A DNA stretch of 17,679 nucleotides from Thermoleophilia bacterium (GTDB taxonomy: Bacteria; Actinomycetota; Thermoleophilia; Gaiellales; JAICJC01). Below, piece after piece: positions 12,011 through 17,679 of the stretch; position 1 is the stretch's first letter; each line of letters begins with the position of its first letter. The stretch is taken from assembly GCA_025928435.1 (NCBI GenBank), contig JAICJM010000067.1:1-17679 (forward strand), in the 5' to 3' direction. The notes under the pieces are model-generated. The model did no database searches. It was not told the DNA's origin and worked only from the letters and a program-made list of their open reading frames with translations. The translations under genes and the position numbers were made by a program.

Positions 12011-12878
12011 TTCCGCCCGCCCCCGCGGCCTGGGTCGCGGCCTGGCCGCCCTCGTGGCCGAGTTCCCGACCGGCGGGACGTCGATGGTCGAGCTCGAGGT
12101 GGCCCAGGTGCGCCCCAATCCGCGCCAGCCGCGGCACGCGTTCGACGACGACGCCATCGCACGACTGGCCGAGTCGGTCAAGGCGGACGGCGTCGTCCAG
12201 CCGATCGTCGTGCGCGACGTCGGGGACGGCTACGAGATCGTCGCCGGCGAGCGGCGCTGGCGGGCCGCCCGGCTGGCCGGCCTGCGCACCATCCCGTCGA
12301 TCGTGCGCACCGCCGACGACCGCGAGCTGCTGATCCTGGCCCTGGCCGAGAACGTCGCCCGCGAGGACCTGAACCCGGTCGACCAGGCCCGCGCCTACGC
12401 CGTCCTCTCCGACGAGCTCGGCCTGTCCCAGACCGAGGTGGCCCGCCGCGTCGGCAAGAGCCGGCCGGCCGTGGCGAACACGATGCGCCTGCTCGAGCTG
12501 CCCGACGACGTCCTCGACCTGATCGCCGAGGGGGCCCTGTCGGAGGGCCACGGCCGCGCGATTCTGCTCGCCGCGGGCCAGGACGAGCGCTCGACCCTCG
12601 CCCGCACCGCCGTCACCCGCGGCTGGTCGGTGCGCGAGTGCGAGGCCGCCGCCAAGCGCGCGCCCAAGGGCAAGAAGGAGGCCAGGCGGGCGCCGGGCGT
12701 GATGGACGACGAGCTCGCCCACCTCGCCGTCGACGCGGCCTGGCAATCGCTCGGCCTGCGCGCCTCGGTGCGGCGCGGGCCGCGAGGCGGCCGCGTGGAG
12801 CTGCACTTCTCGTCGGCGGCCGAGCTCGGTCGCATCGTCGACCAGCTGCGGGCGGATCGTGTCAGCTGGGCCGACTGA
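12003..12878 (+). CDS. parB: chromosome-partitioning protein ParB (Spo0J), CTP-dependent clamp
   Basis: 291-residue centromere-binding protein that loads at parS, binds CTP and slides as a clamp. The N-terminus GLGRGLAAL is the ParA-stimulating peptide typical of the family. The CTPase domain has GERRWRA (82-88) and ENVAREDLNP (116-125), both nucleotide-contact motifs. A helix-turn-helix (about 140-165, LSQTEVARRVGKSRPAVAN) reads parS. The C-terminal region carries the dimerisation domain after a Lys-rich stretch. The start is GTG 12003 inside the parA 3' end. Both the protein and the parS-like site at 10600 lie in this window. Confidence 0.96.
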   Translation: MADSARPRGLGRGLAALVAEFPTGGTSMVELEVAQVRPNPRQPRHAFDDDAIARLAESVKADGVVQPIVVRDVGDGYEIVAGERRWRAARLAGLRTIPSIVRTADDRELLILALAENVAREDLNPVDQARAYAVLSDELGLSQTEVARRVGKSRPAVANTMRLLELPDDVLDLIAEGALSEGHGRAILLAAGQDERSTLARTAVTRGWSVRECEAAAKRAPKGKKEARRAPGVMDDELAHLAVDAAWQSLGLRASVRRGPRGGRVELHFSSAAELGRIVDQLRADRVSWAD

Positions 12879-12885
12879 GCCGCGG

Positions 12886-12891
12886 TAGTAT
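12886..12891 (+). promoter_or_regulatory. possible -10 box for tRNA-Ile
   Basis: TAGTAT (4/6 to TATAAT) lies 15 nt before the mature tRNA 5' end and 7 nt after the parB stop. No strong -35 is visible. A short CCC-UUCG-GGG hairpin lies at the leader/acceptor junction. Confidence 0.3.
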
Positions 12892-12906
12892 GCGGGCTCC
12901 CTTCGG

Positions 12907-12980
<74 letters not shown>

Positions 12981-12989
12981 TTGGCAGCC

Positions 12990-13550
12990 ATGGACGACAC
13001 CCGACCCCGTTGCGGCTGGGTGCCGGCCGGCGATCCGCTCTACGCCGCCTATCACGACGAGGAGTGGGGCACGCCGTCGCACGACGACCGCCACCTGTTC
13101 GAGATGCTCGTCCTGGAGGGCGCGCAGGCCGGGCTCTCGTGGTCCACGATCCTGCGCAAGCGCGAGGGCTACCGGCGGGCCTTCGCCGGCTTCGACGCGG
13201 ACGCCGTCGCCCGGTTCGGCGCCGCCGACGCCGAGCGGCTGATGGCCGATGCCGGCATCGTCCGCAACCGGCTCAAGGTCGAGTCGGCGATCGCGAACGC
13301 CCATGCCGTCCTTGCCGCTCGCGAGGAGCACGGGAGCCTCGACGCGTTCCTGTGGGGGCTCGTCCCCGGAGCCCCGCTACGCCGCCGCGACGGCCAGGTC
13401 CCGGCGGAGACGGCGGAGTCGCGGAGCATGAGCAAGGCGCTCAAGCGGGCCGGCTTCCGGTTCGTCGGACCCACGGTCTGCTACGCCTTCATGCAGGCCG
13501 TCGGAATGGCCGACGACCACTCGCCGGAGTGCTTCCGCTACGCCGGATGA
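12990..13550 (+). CDS. tag: DNA-3-methyladenine glycosylase I (Tag)
   Basis: 186-residue base-excision-repair enzyme that removes 3-methyladenine from alkylated DNA. It aligns by eye with E. coli Tag throughout: RCGW, DPLYAAYHDEEWG, LVLEGAQAGLSW, SMSKALKRAGFRFVGPTVCYAFMQA and a C-terminal DDHSPECF. The zinc ligands are all present (Cys8, His22, His177, Cys181), as are Glu43 and Trp51, equivalent to E. coli Glu38 and Trp46 of the base pocket. The start ATG 12990 is 9 nt past the tRNA; a TTG at 12981 is possible but directly abuts the tRNA 3' end. Transcription may come through the tRNA. Confidence 0.97.
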   Translation: MDDTRPRCGWVPAGDPLYAAYHDEEWGTPSHDDRHLFEMLVLEGAQAGLSWSTILRKREGYRRAFAGFDADAVARFGAADAERLMADAGIVRNRLKVESAIANAHAVLAAREEHGSLDAFLWGLVPGAPLRRRDGQVPAETAESRSMSKALKRAGFRFVGPTVCYAFMQAVGMADDHSPECFRYAG

Positions 13551-13568
13551 GGCCCAGGGGAGCGTGGC

Positions 13569-13574
13569 TATACT
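13569..13574 (+). promoter_or_regulatory. -10 box of the DUF151 gene, leaderless type
   Basis: TATACT (5/6 to TATAAT) ends exactly 9 nt before ATG 13584, the same spacing as in dnaA and the acyl-CoA dehydrogenase gene. No clear -35. It supports 13584 over the alternative ATG 13593, whose AGGAG is too close to serve as a ribosome binding site. Confidence 0.5.
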
Positions 13575-13583
13575 GGACCTCGG

Positions 13584-14066
13584 ATGCAGGAGATGAGCAT
13601 CTACGGGGTGTCCTTCGACATGGTCGGCAAACAGCCGATCGTGCTCCTCCGGACGCTTGACGGAAGCAAGTTCCTGCCCATCTGGATCGGCCATCCCGAG
13701 GCGGCCGCGATCCTCATGAAGCTCCAGGGCACGCCCACCCCGCGGCCGATGACGCACGACCTCGTCACGTCGATGCTGGGCGAGTTGAACGCGAAGGTGG
13801 AGAAGATCGCGGTCACCGAGCTGCGCGACAACACCTTCTACGCGTGCATCACCCTGCGCATCGACGGCTCGGAGGTCGAGATCGACTCGCGCCCGTCCGA
13901 CGCGCTCGCGCTGGCCGTACGGGCCGACGCCAAGATCTTCGTGGCCGACCAGGTGATCGACGACTCCGCGATCGAGTTCGGCCAGGAGCCCGAGGAGGCC
14001 GGCGAGGTCGTCGAGGAGTTCAAGAAGTTCCTCGAGAACGTCAGCCCCGAGGACTTCGCCAACTAG
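13584..14066 (+). CDS. bifunctional nuclease (BFN, DUF151) domain protein
   Basis: A 160-residue single-domain protein of the DUF151/BFN family. A plant homologue has been reported to have RNase and DNase activity; the role of bacterial members is unsettled. Family features are GKQPIVLLRTLDGSKFLPIWIGHPEA near the start, RPMTHDLVTSML in the middle and SRPSDALALAVRADAKIFVAD near 100-122. The acidic C-terminal tail (EEAGEVVEEFKKFLENVSPEDF) lies outside the core. The same short domain is common in Actinomycetota. It lies 33 nt after tag with its own -10 box, and its stop is 2 bp from that of the convergent acyl-CoA dehydrogenase gene. Function as a nuclease here is inferred from the family name only. 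Confidence 0.88.
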   Translation: MQEMSIYGVSFDMVGKQPIVLLRTLDGSKFLPIWIGHPEAAAILMKLQGTPTPRPMTHDLVTSMLGELNAKVEKIAVTELRDNTFYACITLRIDGSEVEIDSRPSDALALAVRADAKIFVADQVIDDSAIEFGQEPEEAGEVVEEFKKFLENVSPEDFAN

Positions 14067-14068
14067 CA

Positions 14069-15163
14069 CTAGCGCGCCGCCATCCGCTCCAGCTCGCGGC
14101 CGATCACGAGCCGCTGGATCTCGGCCGTGCCGTCGACCACCTGCAGCATCTTCGCCAGGCTGATGAAGCGCGGGAGGGGCGTGTCGTCGAGCCAGCCGTA
14201 CGCCCCCAGCGCCTCGCTGCAGGCGACGGCCGCGCGCAGGGCGGCGTCCGGGCAGAAGCGCTTGGCGTGGGCGACCGCCGTCGGCCCGGCCGGCGTCCCC
14301 AGCAGCTCCGCGGCGCGGGCGTAGAGCAGCCGGCTCGCCTCCAGGTCGGTCAGGACGTCGGCGAGCGCGAAGCGCATGGTGTCGAGGGCGATCAGCGGCG
14401 CCCCGAACGCCTCCCGCTCGCGGGTGTACCGCAGGGCGATGTCGAGCGACTCGGCGTGGAGGCCGCAGGCGATCGCGGCGATGTCGCAGCGGGCGACGTC
14501 GATCGCCCCCAGCGCCGCGCGCATGCCCGATCCCGGTGGCACGAGCATCGTCGCGGGGACGTCGGCGAGCGCCATCTCGCCGATCGGCAGGAAGGGGGCC
14601 GCCGCGGTGCGGTAGCGGCGGGGGAAGCTGACGCCGTCCGCCCGCCGGTCGATCGCCACGACGGCGATGTCGGCGTGGCCGGGCTCGTCCGCCGTCTTGC
14701 AGACGACCAGGAACAGATCCGCTTCGCCCGCGAGCGAGACCCAGGCCTTGCGCCCCGTCACCCGCCAGCCGCCGCCGTCCTCCCGCGCCCGCGTCGTGAT
14801 TGCGGTCGCGTCCGACCCGGCGTGCGGCTCGGTCAGCGAGAAGCCGCCGAGGGCGCGGCCGGCGACGAGCGCCCGTGCCCAGCGCTCCCTCAGCGGCTCG
14901 TCGTCGCAGCCCGCCACCACGGCCGCGACCGCGTTGTGCATTGAGAGGGAGAAGGCGAGCGCCGCGTCGCCGCGGCCGAGCTCCTCGAACACCTCCATCC
15001 CGGCCGGGTAGCCGAGCCCGGCGCCGCCGTGCTCCGGCGAGCAGAAGAGGCCGGTGAGGCCCGATCCCGCGACCGCCTCACGCGGGTAGGAGCCGGCCTC
15101 GTCCCAGCTGGCGACGGCCGGGCGGACGACGTCGCGGACGAATGCGGCTGCCGCCTCTCGCAT
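14069..15163 (-). CDS. acyl-CoA dehydrogenase family flavoprotein
   Basis: 364-residue FAD-dependent acyl-CoA dehydrogenase, probably oxidising an acyl-CoA at alpha-beta in fatty acid or branched-chain breakdown; the substrate cannot be told. The N-terminal helical domain has LFCSPEHGGAGLGYP. The beta domain starts with FSLTEPHAGSDA (108-119). The C-terminal domain has TREREAFGAPL and ends VDGTAEIQRLVIGRE. At the position where most members have catalytic Glu (YEGT) this protein has Asp344 (VDGT), so the catalytic base may be Asp or lie elsewhere. It is slightly shorter than the usual 380 residues at the N-terminus. Start ATG 15163 is supported by TATGAT 9 nt upstream. It is transcribed divergently from the 15248 gene. 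Confidence 0.9.
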   Translation of the reverse strand: MREAAAAFVRDVVRPAVASWDEAGSYPREAVAGSGLTGLFCSPEHGGAGLGYPAGMEVFEELGRGDAALAFSLSMHNAVAAVVAGCDDEPLRERWARALVAGRALGGFSLTEPHAGSDATAITTRAREDGGGWRVTGRKAWVSLAGEADLFLVVCKTADEPGHADIAVVAIDRRADGVSFPRRYRTAAAPFLPIGEMALADVPATMLVPPGSGMRAALGAIDVARCDIAAIACGLHAESLDIALRYTREREAFGAPLIALDTMRFALADVLTDLEASRLLYARAAELLGTPAGPTAVAHAKRFCPDAALRAAVACSEALGAYGWLDDTPLPRFISLAKMLQVVDGTAEIQRLVIGRELERMAAR

Positions 15164-15172
15164 CGAGCCGCG

Positions 15173-15178
15173 ATCATA
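15173..15178 (-). promoter_or_regulatory. -10 box of the acyl-CoA dehydrogenase gene, leaderless type
   Basis: The minus strand reads TATGAT (5/6 to TATAAT), ending 9 nt before ATG 15163. No ribosome binding site fits in between. No clear -35. It is one half of a divergent promoter pair with 15189-15218. Confidence 0.5.
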
Positions 15179-15188
15179 TCCGCGCGGC

Positions 15189-15218
15189 TTGCCCGCGACG
15201 CCGGCCGCGGCCTAGACT
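15189..15218 (+). promoter_or_regulatory. promoter of the 15248 gene
   Basis: TTGCCC (15189-15194), 18 bp, TAGACT (15213-15218). This closely resembles the dnaA promoter (TTGCCG, 17 bp, TAGACT). The start codon lies 29 nt beyond the -10 with GGAGG (15237-15241) 6 nt before the ATG, so this mRNA has a normal leader. Confidence 0.5.
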
Positions 15219-15247
15219 GGTGGTTCCGCGACGACTGGAGGCCCGTG

Positions 15248-15619
15248 ATGCAGGCAAACGGCAATGGCGCCCAGTGGTTTGCCGAGCGAACGATCCGTGG
15301 TGTGGGCGACGACGGTGCGGCGGAGGTCGTCACGATCTGGATCGAGCGCAAGCCCGGAGCGCTGTGGGCGGTGGGCAGAGCGGTCGGCCTGGCCGAGCGG
15401 CACGACGGGCTCGTGCGCCGGGACGACTACGTGTTCGAGGGTTACGAGATGGGCGACGCGCTCGAGGCCGCGAACGCGGCGCTCGACGACGACCTGGACG
15501 TGTCGGCCGGCGACGGCCGGTCGCAGGAGGTCGAGCCGTTCACCGAGAGCGAGCTGCTCATCCCGCTGGAGCGGTGGTTCTTCGGCCGTTCGCCGCGGAT
15601 GGAGCGACCGCTCCGCTAG
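15248..15619 (+). CDS. hypothetical protein, 123 aa, unknown function
   Basis: I do not recognise this protein. It is 123 residues long, soluble-looking and acidic in the middle, with no signal peptide or membrane segment. An N-terminal beta-like stretch (AEVVTIWIERKPGALWAVGRAV, broken here only by normal residues) is followed by a region rich in Asp and Ala (about 64-92) and a C-terminal FTESELLIPLERWFFG. No Cys or His cluster and no catalytic motif is evident. Coding is supported by a good promoter (15189-15218), GGAGG 6 nt before ATG 15248, and the high-GC frame staying open. Its last 62 bp overlap the 3' end of mqnD on the other strand. It may be a lineage-specific family. Confidence 0.7.
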   Translation: MQANGNGAQWFAERTIRGVGDDGAAEVVTIWIERKPGALWAVGRAVGLAERHDGLVRRDDYVFEGYEMGDALEAANAALDDDLDVSAGDGRSQEVEPFTESELLIPLERWFFGRSPRMERPLR

Positions 15620-16454
15620 GCGCGCCGCCGAGCACCCGTAGGGGCGCCGTCTCGCGGGGCAGGATGCCGGCGGACGCGGCCGTGCGCTCGAGCGTCTCGA
15701 GGGCGCGGATACCGTCCTCGCCGAGGTCGACCGTGTGCTCGGTGACGTACAGCTCGACGTACGGCCAGATCACGTCCTCGTCCAGCTCCTGGGCGTACCG
15801 GCGGATCGTCCCGAGCACCTCGGCGCGGTTGGCCCAGGCGTACGCGATCGAGTCGCGCAGCACGGCCGTGAAGCGCTCGACGACGTCGTCCGGCAGCTCG
15901 AGGCCGGCCAGGATCCCACCCAGCGGGATCGGCGCCTGCGCGAGCCGCTCGAACGACTCCCCGAGATCCTCGATCAGCACGAGCCCGTCGCGCTCGTAGG
16001 TGAGCCGCCCCTCGTGGATCAGCACGCCGAGGTCGGCGTCGCCGCGGCGCAGGACGGCGCCGATGTCCGAGAAGACCGCGTGGTCGACCGTGCCGCCGTC
16101 GGGGTGCAGGCACCGGTAGAGCAGGGTTGCCGTCGTCGTCGGACCGGGGCAGAGGACGCGCGCGCCGGGCTCCGGCCGGGCGTCCGGCCGCGCCGCCACG
16201 AGCAGCGGCCCGACGCCGAAGCCGAGCGCCGAACCGGCCCGCACGACCCCGTAGTCGCGGGCGAGGAGCAGGGCGGCGTGGAAGCTCGCCTTCGACACGT
16301 CGTAGCGGCCGGCGAAGAGCCCGTCGTTCAGCTGCTGGACGTCGAGCAGCTCCGGCTCGAACTCGAGCCCGCGCAGGTCGATCCGCCGCTCCAGGATGGC
16401 GTGGAACGCGAACGTGTCGTTGGGGCAGGTGGAGAGGCCCAGGCGCAGCTTCAT
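15558..16454 (-). CDS. mqnD: 1,4-dihydroxy-6-naphthoate synthase (MqnD), futalosine menaquinone pathway
   Basis: 298-residue enzyme that turns cyclic dehypoxanthine futalosine into 1,4-dihydroxy-6-naphthoate in the futalosine route to menaquinone. The hallmark LSTCPNDTFAFHA (7-19) sits at the N-terminus. DVQQLNDGLFAGRYDVSKASFHA, LCPGPTTTATLL, LIHEGRLTYERDGLVLIEDLG and IPLGGILAG follow the periplasmic-binding-protein-like fold of MqnA/MqnD. The CPNDTF motif favours MqnD over MqnA. The ATG overlaps the mqnB stop by 4 nt. The last 20 or so residues are a low-complexity Ala/Ser/Gly/Pro extension that overlaps the 15248 gene by 62 bp; whether they matter is unclear. Confidence 0.93.
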   Translation of the reverse strand: MKLRLGLSTCPNDTFAFHAILERRIDLRGLEFEPELLDVQQLNDGLFAGRYDVSKASFHAALLLARDYGVVRAGSALGFGVGPLLVAARPDARPEPGARVLCPGPTTTATLLYRCLHPDGGTVDHAVFSDIGAVLRRGDADLGVLIHEGRLTYERDGLVLIEDLGESFERLAQAPIPLGGILAGLELPDDVVERFTAVLRDSIAYAWANRAEVLGTIRRYAQELDEDVIWPYVELYVTEHTVDLGEDGIRALETLERTAASAGILPRETAPLRVLGGAPSGAVAPSAANGRRTTAPAG

Positions 16455-17029
16455 CGCGCCAGCCCCCGCACCAGCGCCGCCGCCCGCCCGAGCGCCTCGT
16501 CCATCCGCCAGCCGGCGTGGTCGCGGTCGCCCGCCGCGTTGGAGAAGCCGCGCACGATGGTGAGGTTGACGCCGAACAGCCAGGCCGCCACGGCCACAGC
16601 GTAGCCCTCCATCTCCTCGCCGGCGGCGGCCGGGTACCGGGCCTGCCGCTCGGCCGCCTCGGCCGTCGACCCGGCCGCGGTCGCGACCGAGACCAGCTCG
16701 GCGCCGTGGCCGAGCGCGATCGCGTCGGCCGCTGCGAAGCCGAGCTCCGCCGCCGATCGGTACCCGTCCCCGGAGCCGGCGCCGATGCCGTCGCAGTGCA
16801 CCGACCCCGCCCTGACCGCGGTCCCGATCGGGTGCCGGCCCGGGTCGTACGTGCCGGCGGCGCCCACGAGCACGACGCCGTCCTCCGCCGCGCCGCGGTG
16901 CTCGGCGATCGCGTGCGCCGCCCCGGCGCCCGCCGCCGCAAGGCCGAACCCACACACCGCGAGCGGGCCGGGCGCGCCGTCGCGGAAGAGCAGGCCCGAC
17001 TCGAGCTCCGTGGGCACGAGGATCAGCAC
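16451..17029 (-). CDS. mqnB: futalosine hydrolase (MqnB)
   Basis: 192-residue nucleosidase of the MTAN/PNP-like fold that removes the purine base from futalosine (or aminodeoxyfutalosine) in menaquinone synthesis. The N-terminal VLILVPTELES strand, the VGAAGTYDP loop, EEMEGYAVAVAAWLFG (substrate-ribose binding Glu region) and FSNAAGDRDHAGW, with the catalytic-type Asp, match the family. The neighbour mqnD, overlapping by 4 nt, confirms the futalosine role over the MTAN salvage alternative. The start is GTG 17029. No clear promoter or Shine-Dalgarno is seen in the 17030-17175 gap, so a promoter there is assumed but not shown. Confidence 0.92.
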   Translation of the reverse strand: MLILVPTELESGLLFRDGAPGPLAVCGFGLAAAGAGAAHAIAEHRGAAEDGVVLVGAAGTYDPGRHPIGTAVRAGSVHCDGIGAGSGDGYRSAAELGFAAADAIALGHGAELVSVATAAGSTAEAAERQARYPAAAGEEMEGYAVAVAAWLFGVNLTIVRGFSNAAGDRDHAGWRMDEALGRAAALVRGLAR

Positions 17030-17113
17030 GCCGGCCCTACCCCACCAGATCCCCGAAGGCTCGTGACATCATGGCGGGTTTGCACCGGAGGATGATCCAC
17101 CACCCGCTGCGGA

Positions 17114-17133
17114 GGCGAGACCGCGCGCTCGCC
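17114..17133. repeat. small inverted repeat in the nadA-mqnB gap
   Basis: GGCGAG (17114-17119) and CTCGCC (17128-17133) form a perfect 6-bp stem with an 8-nt loop. It lies upstream of mqnB and could be part of the leader. In DNA this GC-rich such stems arise often, so the call is weak. Confidence 0.25.
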
Positions 17134-17175
17134 GGAGCACCACCAGCGATCCGCCACGCAGCCTGAAGGAGGGCC

Positions 17176-17202
17176 CGTGGGGGAACCATGGGTTCCCCCA
17201 CG
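17176..17202 (-). terminator. strong hairpin directly after the nadA stop
   Basis: CGTGGGGGAACC (17176-17187) and GGTTCCCCCACG (17191-17202) form a perfect 12-bp inverted repeat with a 3-nt loop. It begins immediately after the nadA TAA stop on the minus strand. No U-tract follows, so it resembles the U-less hairpins of high-GC bacteria and may act as terminator or 3'-end protector between nadA and mqnB. Confidence 0.65.
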
Positions 17203-17679
17203 TTAAGCGATCTCGACCATACGCGTGATGGCCCCCCGGGCGCGCGCGGCCACGTCCTCGTCGACGGTGACGACGTGCCGCATGTCGCGGAGGGAGTCGC
17301 GCAGCTTCTCGAGCGTGATCATCTTCATGTAGCGGCACACGGCCCGCTCCGACATCGCGTAGAAGCGCTTGTCGGGCGCCTCCCGCGTCAGCCGGTGCAG
17401 GATGCCGGTCTCGGTCGCGACGACGAAGTCGCTCCTCGGCGATCGGGCGACATGGTTGACCATGCCCTCGGTCGAGAACACGTGCGTGCGCCGTGCGAGC
17501 GCGGCGTCCTGGGCGGCCGCGTACATGCACTGGCTGGCGCAGCCGCACTCGGGATGGATCAGGAGGTCGGCGTCCGGGCGCTCGTCCAGCATCCGGGCGA
17601 CGTCATCGGTGCGGATGCCGGCGTGGACGTGGCACTCGCCCGGCCAGATCTTCATCTTGCGCCCGGTGACGCGCTCGAG
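17203..17679 (-). CDS. nadA: quinolinate synthase, C-terminal half (5' end outside window)
   Basis: C-terminal 158 residues of NadA, the 4Fe-4S enzyme that joins iminoaspartate and dihydroxyacetone phosphate into quinolinate for NAD synthesis. The frame is open to the window edge, so the start and the first ligand cysteine are not seen. Present are IWPGECHVHAG, HPECGC with the second ligand Cys, STEGMV, VATETGILHRL, APDKRF and VCRYMKMITLEKL with the third ligand Cys, ending near ITRMVEIA. The HPECGC and C-YMKMIT details resemble mycobacterial NadA more than the E. coli form. It is followed at once by a strong hairpin and then mqnBD. Confidence 0.96.
   Translation of the reverse strand, partial: LERVTGRKMKIWPGECHVHAGIRTDDVARMLDERPDADLLIHPECGCASQCMYAAAQDAALARRTHVFSTEGMVNHVARSPRSDFVVATETGILHRLTREAPDKRFYAMSERAVCRYMKMITLEKLRDSLRDMRHVVTVDEDVAARARGAITRMVEIA

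Noticed and set aside
9579..12181. Long minus-strand frames opposite yidC, khpB, rsmG and parA (547 and 665 codons)
   Set aside because: All lie over firmly identified plus-strand genes, have no family motifs and show shadow-type composition.
12981..12989. TTG start for tag
   Set aside because: It directly abuts the tRNA 3' end; ATG 12990 gives the family-like N-terminus.

Overview
This window is a chromosomal replication-origin neighbourhood from a high-GC bacterium (roughly 70% G+C by eye). The gene order, the actinobacterial form of the C-terminal half of NadA, and the actinobacterial-looking GyrB C-terminus (ending KFLDV) point to Actinomycetota. The long GyrB insert and the futalosine menaquinone genes make a deep lineage such as Thermoleophilia plausible, but the sequence alone does not prove it.

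Layout. The minus strand from 7943 down to 1 carries dnaA, dnaN, recF, dciA, gyrB and the first 398 codons of gyrA. The plus strand from 8231 to 12878 carries rpmH, rnpA, yidD, yidC, khpB (jag), rsmG, parA and parB; from rnpA onward the genes overlap or nearly touch, so translation is probably coupled. The two arms diverge from the dnaA-rpmH spacer (7944-8230), which has DnaA-box-like nonamers and is the likely oriC. The dnaA-dnaN spacer (6304-6581) holds a second candidate origin element: a box-like nonamer, a G/C cluster, DnaA-trio-like triplets and an AT-rich tract, in the same order as the Bacillus unwinding region. A 13/16 match to the parS consensus sits across the khpB/rsmG junction, just upstream of the genes for ParA and ParB.

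Downstream, on the plus strand, come tRNA-Ile(GAT), tag (3-methyladenine glycosylase I) and a DUF151 bifunctional-nuclease gene. An acyl-CoA dehydrogenase gene on the minus strand ends 2 bp from the DUF151 stop. A plus-strand gene of unknown function (15248-15619) follows. Then, on the minus strand, come nadA (5' end outside the window), a perfect 12-bp hairpin, mqnB and mqnD, that is, NAD synthesis followed by two steps of the futalosine menaquinone pathway.

The functions fit together as replication initiation (DnaA, DnaN, DciA, gyrase), repair (RecF, Tag), chromosome segregation (ParA, ParB, parS), membrane protein insertion (YidC, YidD) and RNA/ribosome maturation (RnpA, L34, RsmG, KhpB). 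I found no mobile element, CRISPR array, toxin-antitoxin or defence locus. The points most worth checking are the split origin, the parS built into a stop/start junction, TANNNT boxes 7-9 nt before several start codons (probable leaderless mRNAs), a natural Ser in the quinolone-binding loop of GyrA, and an Asp at the usual catalytic Glu position of the acyl-CoA dehydrogenase.
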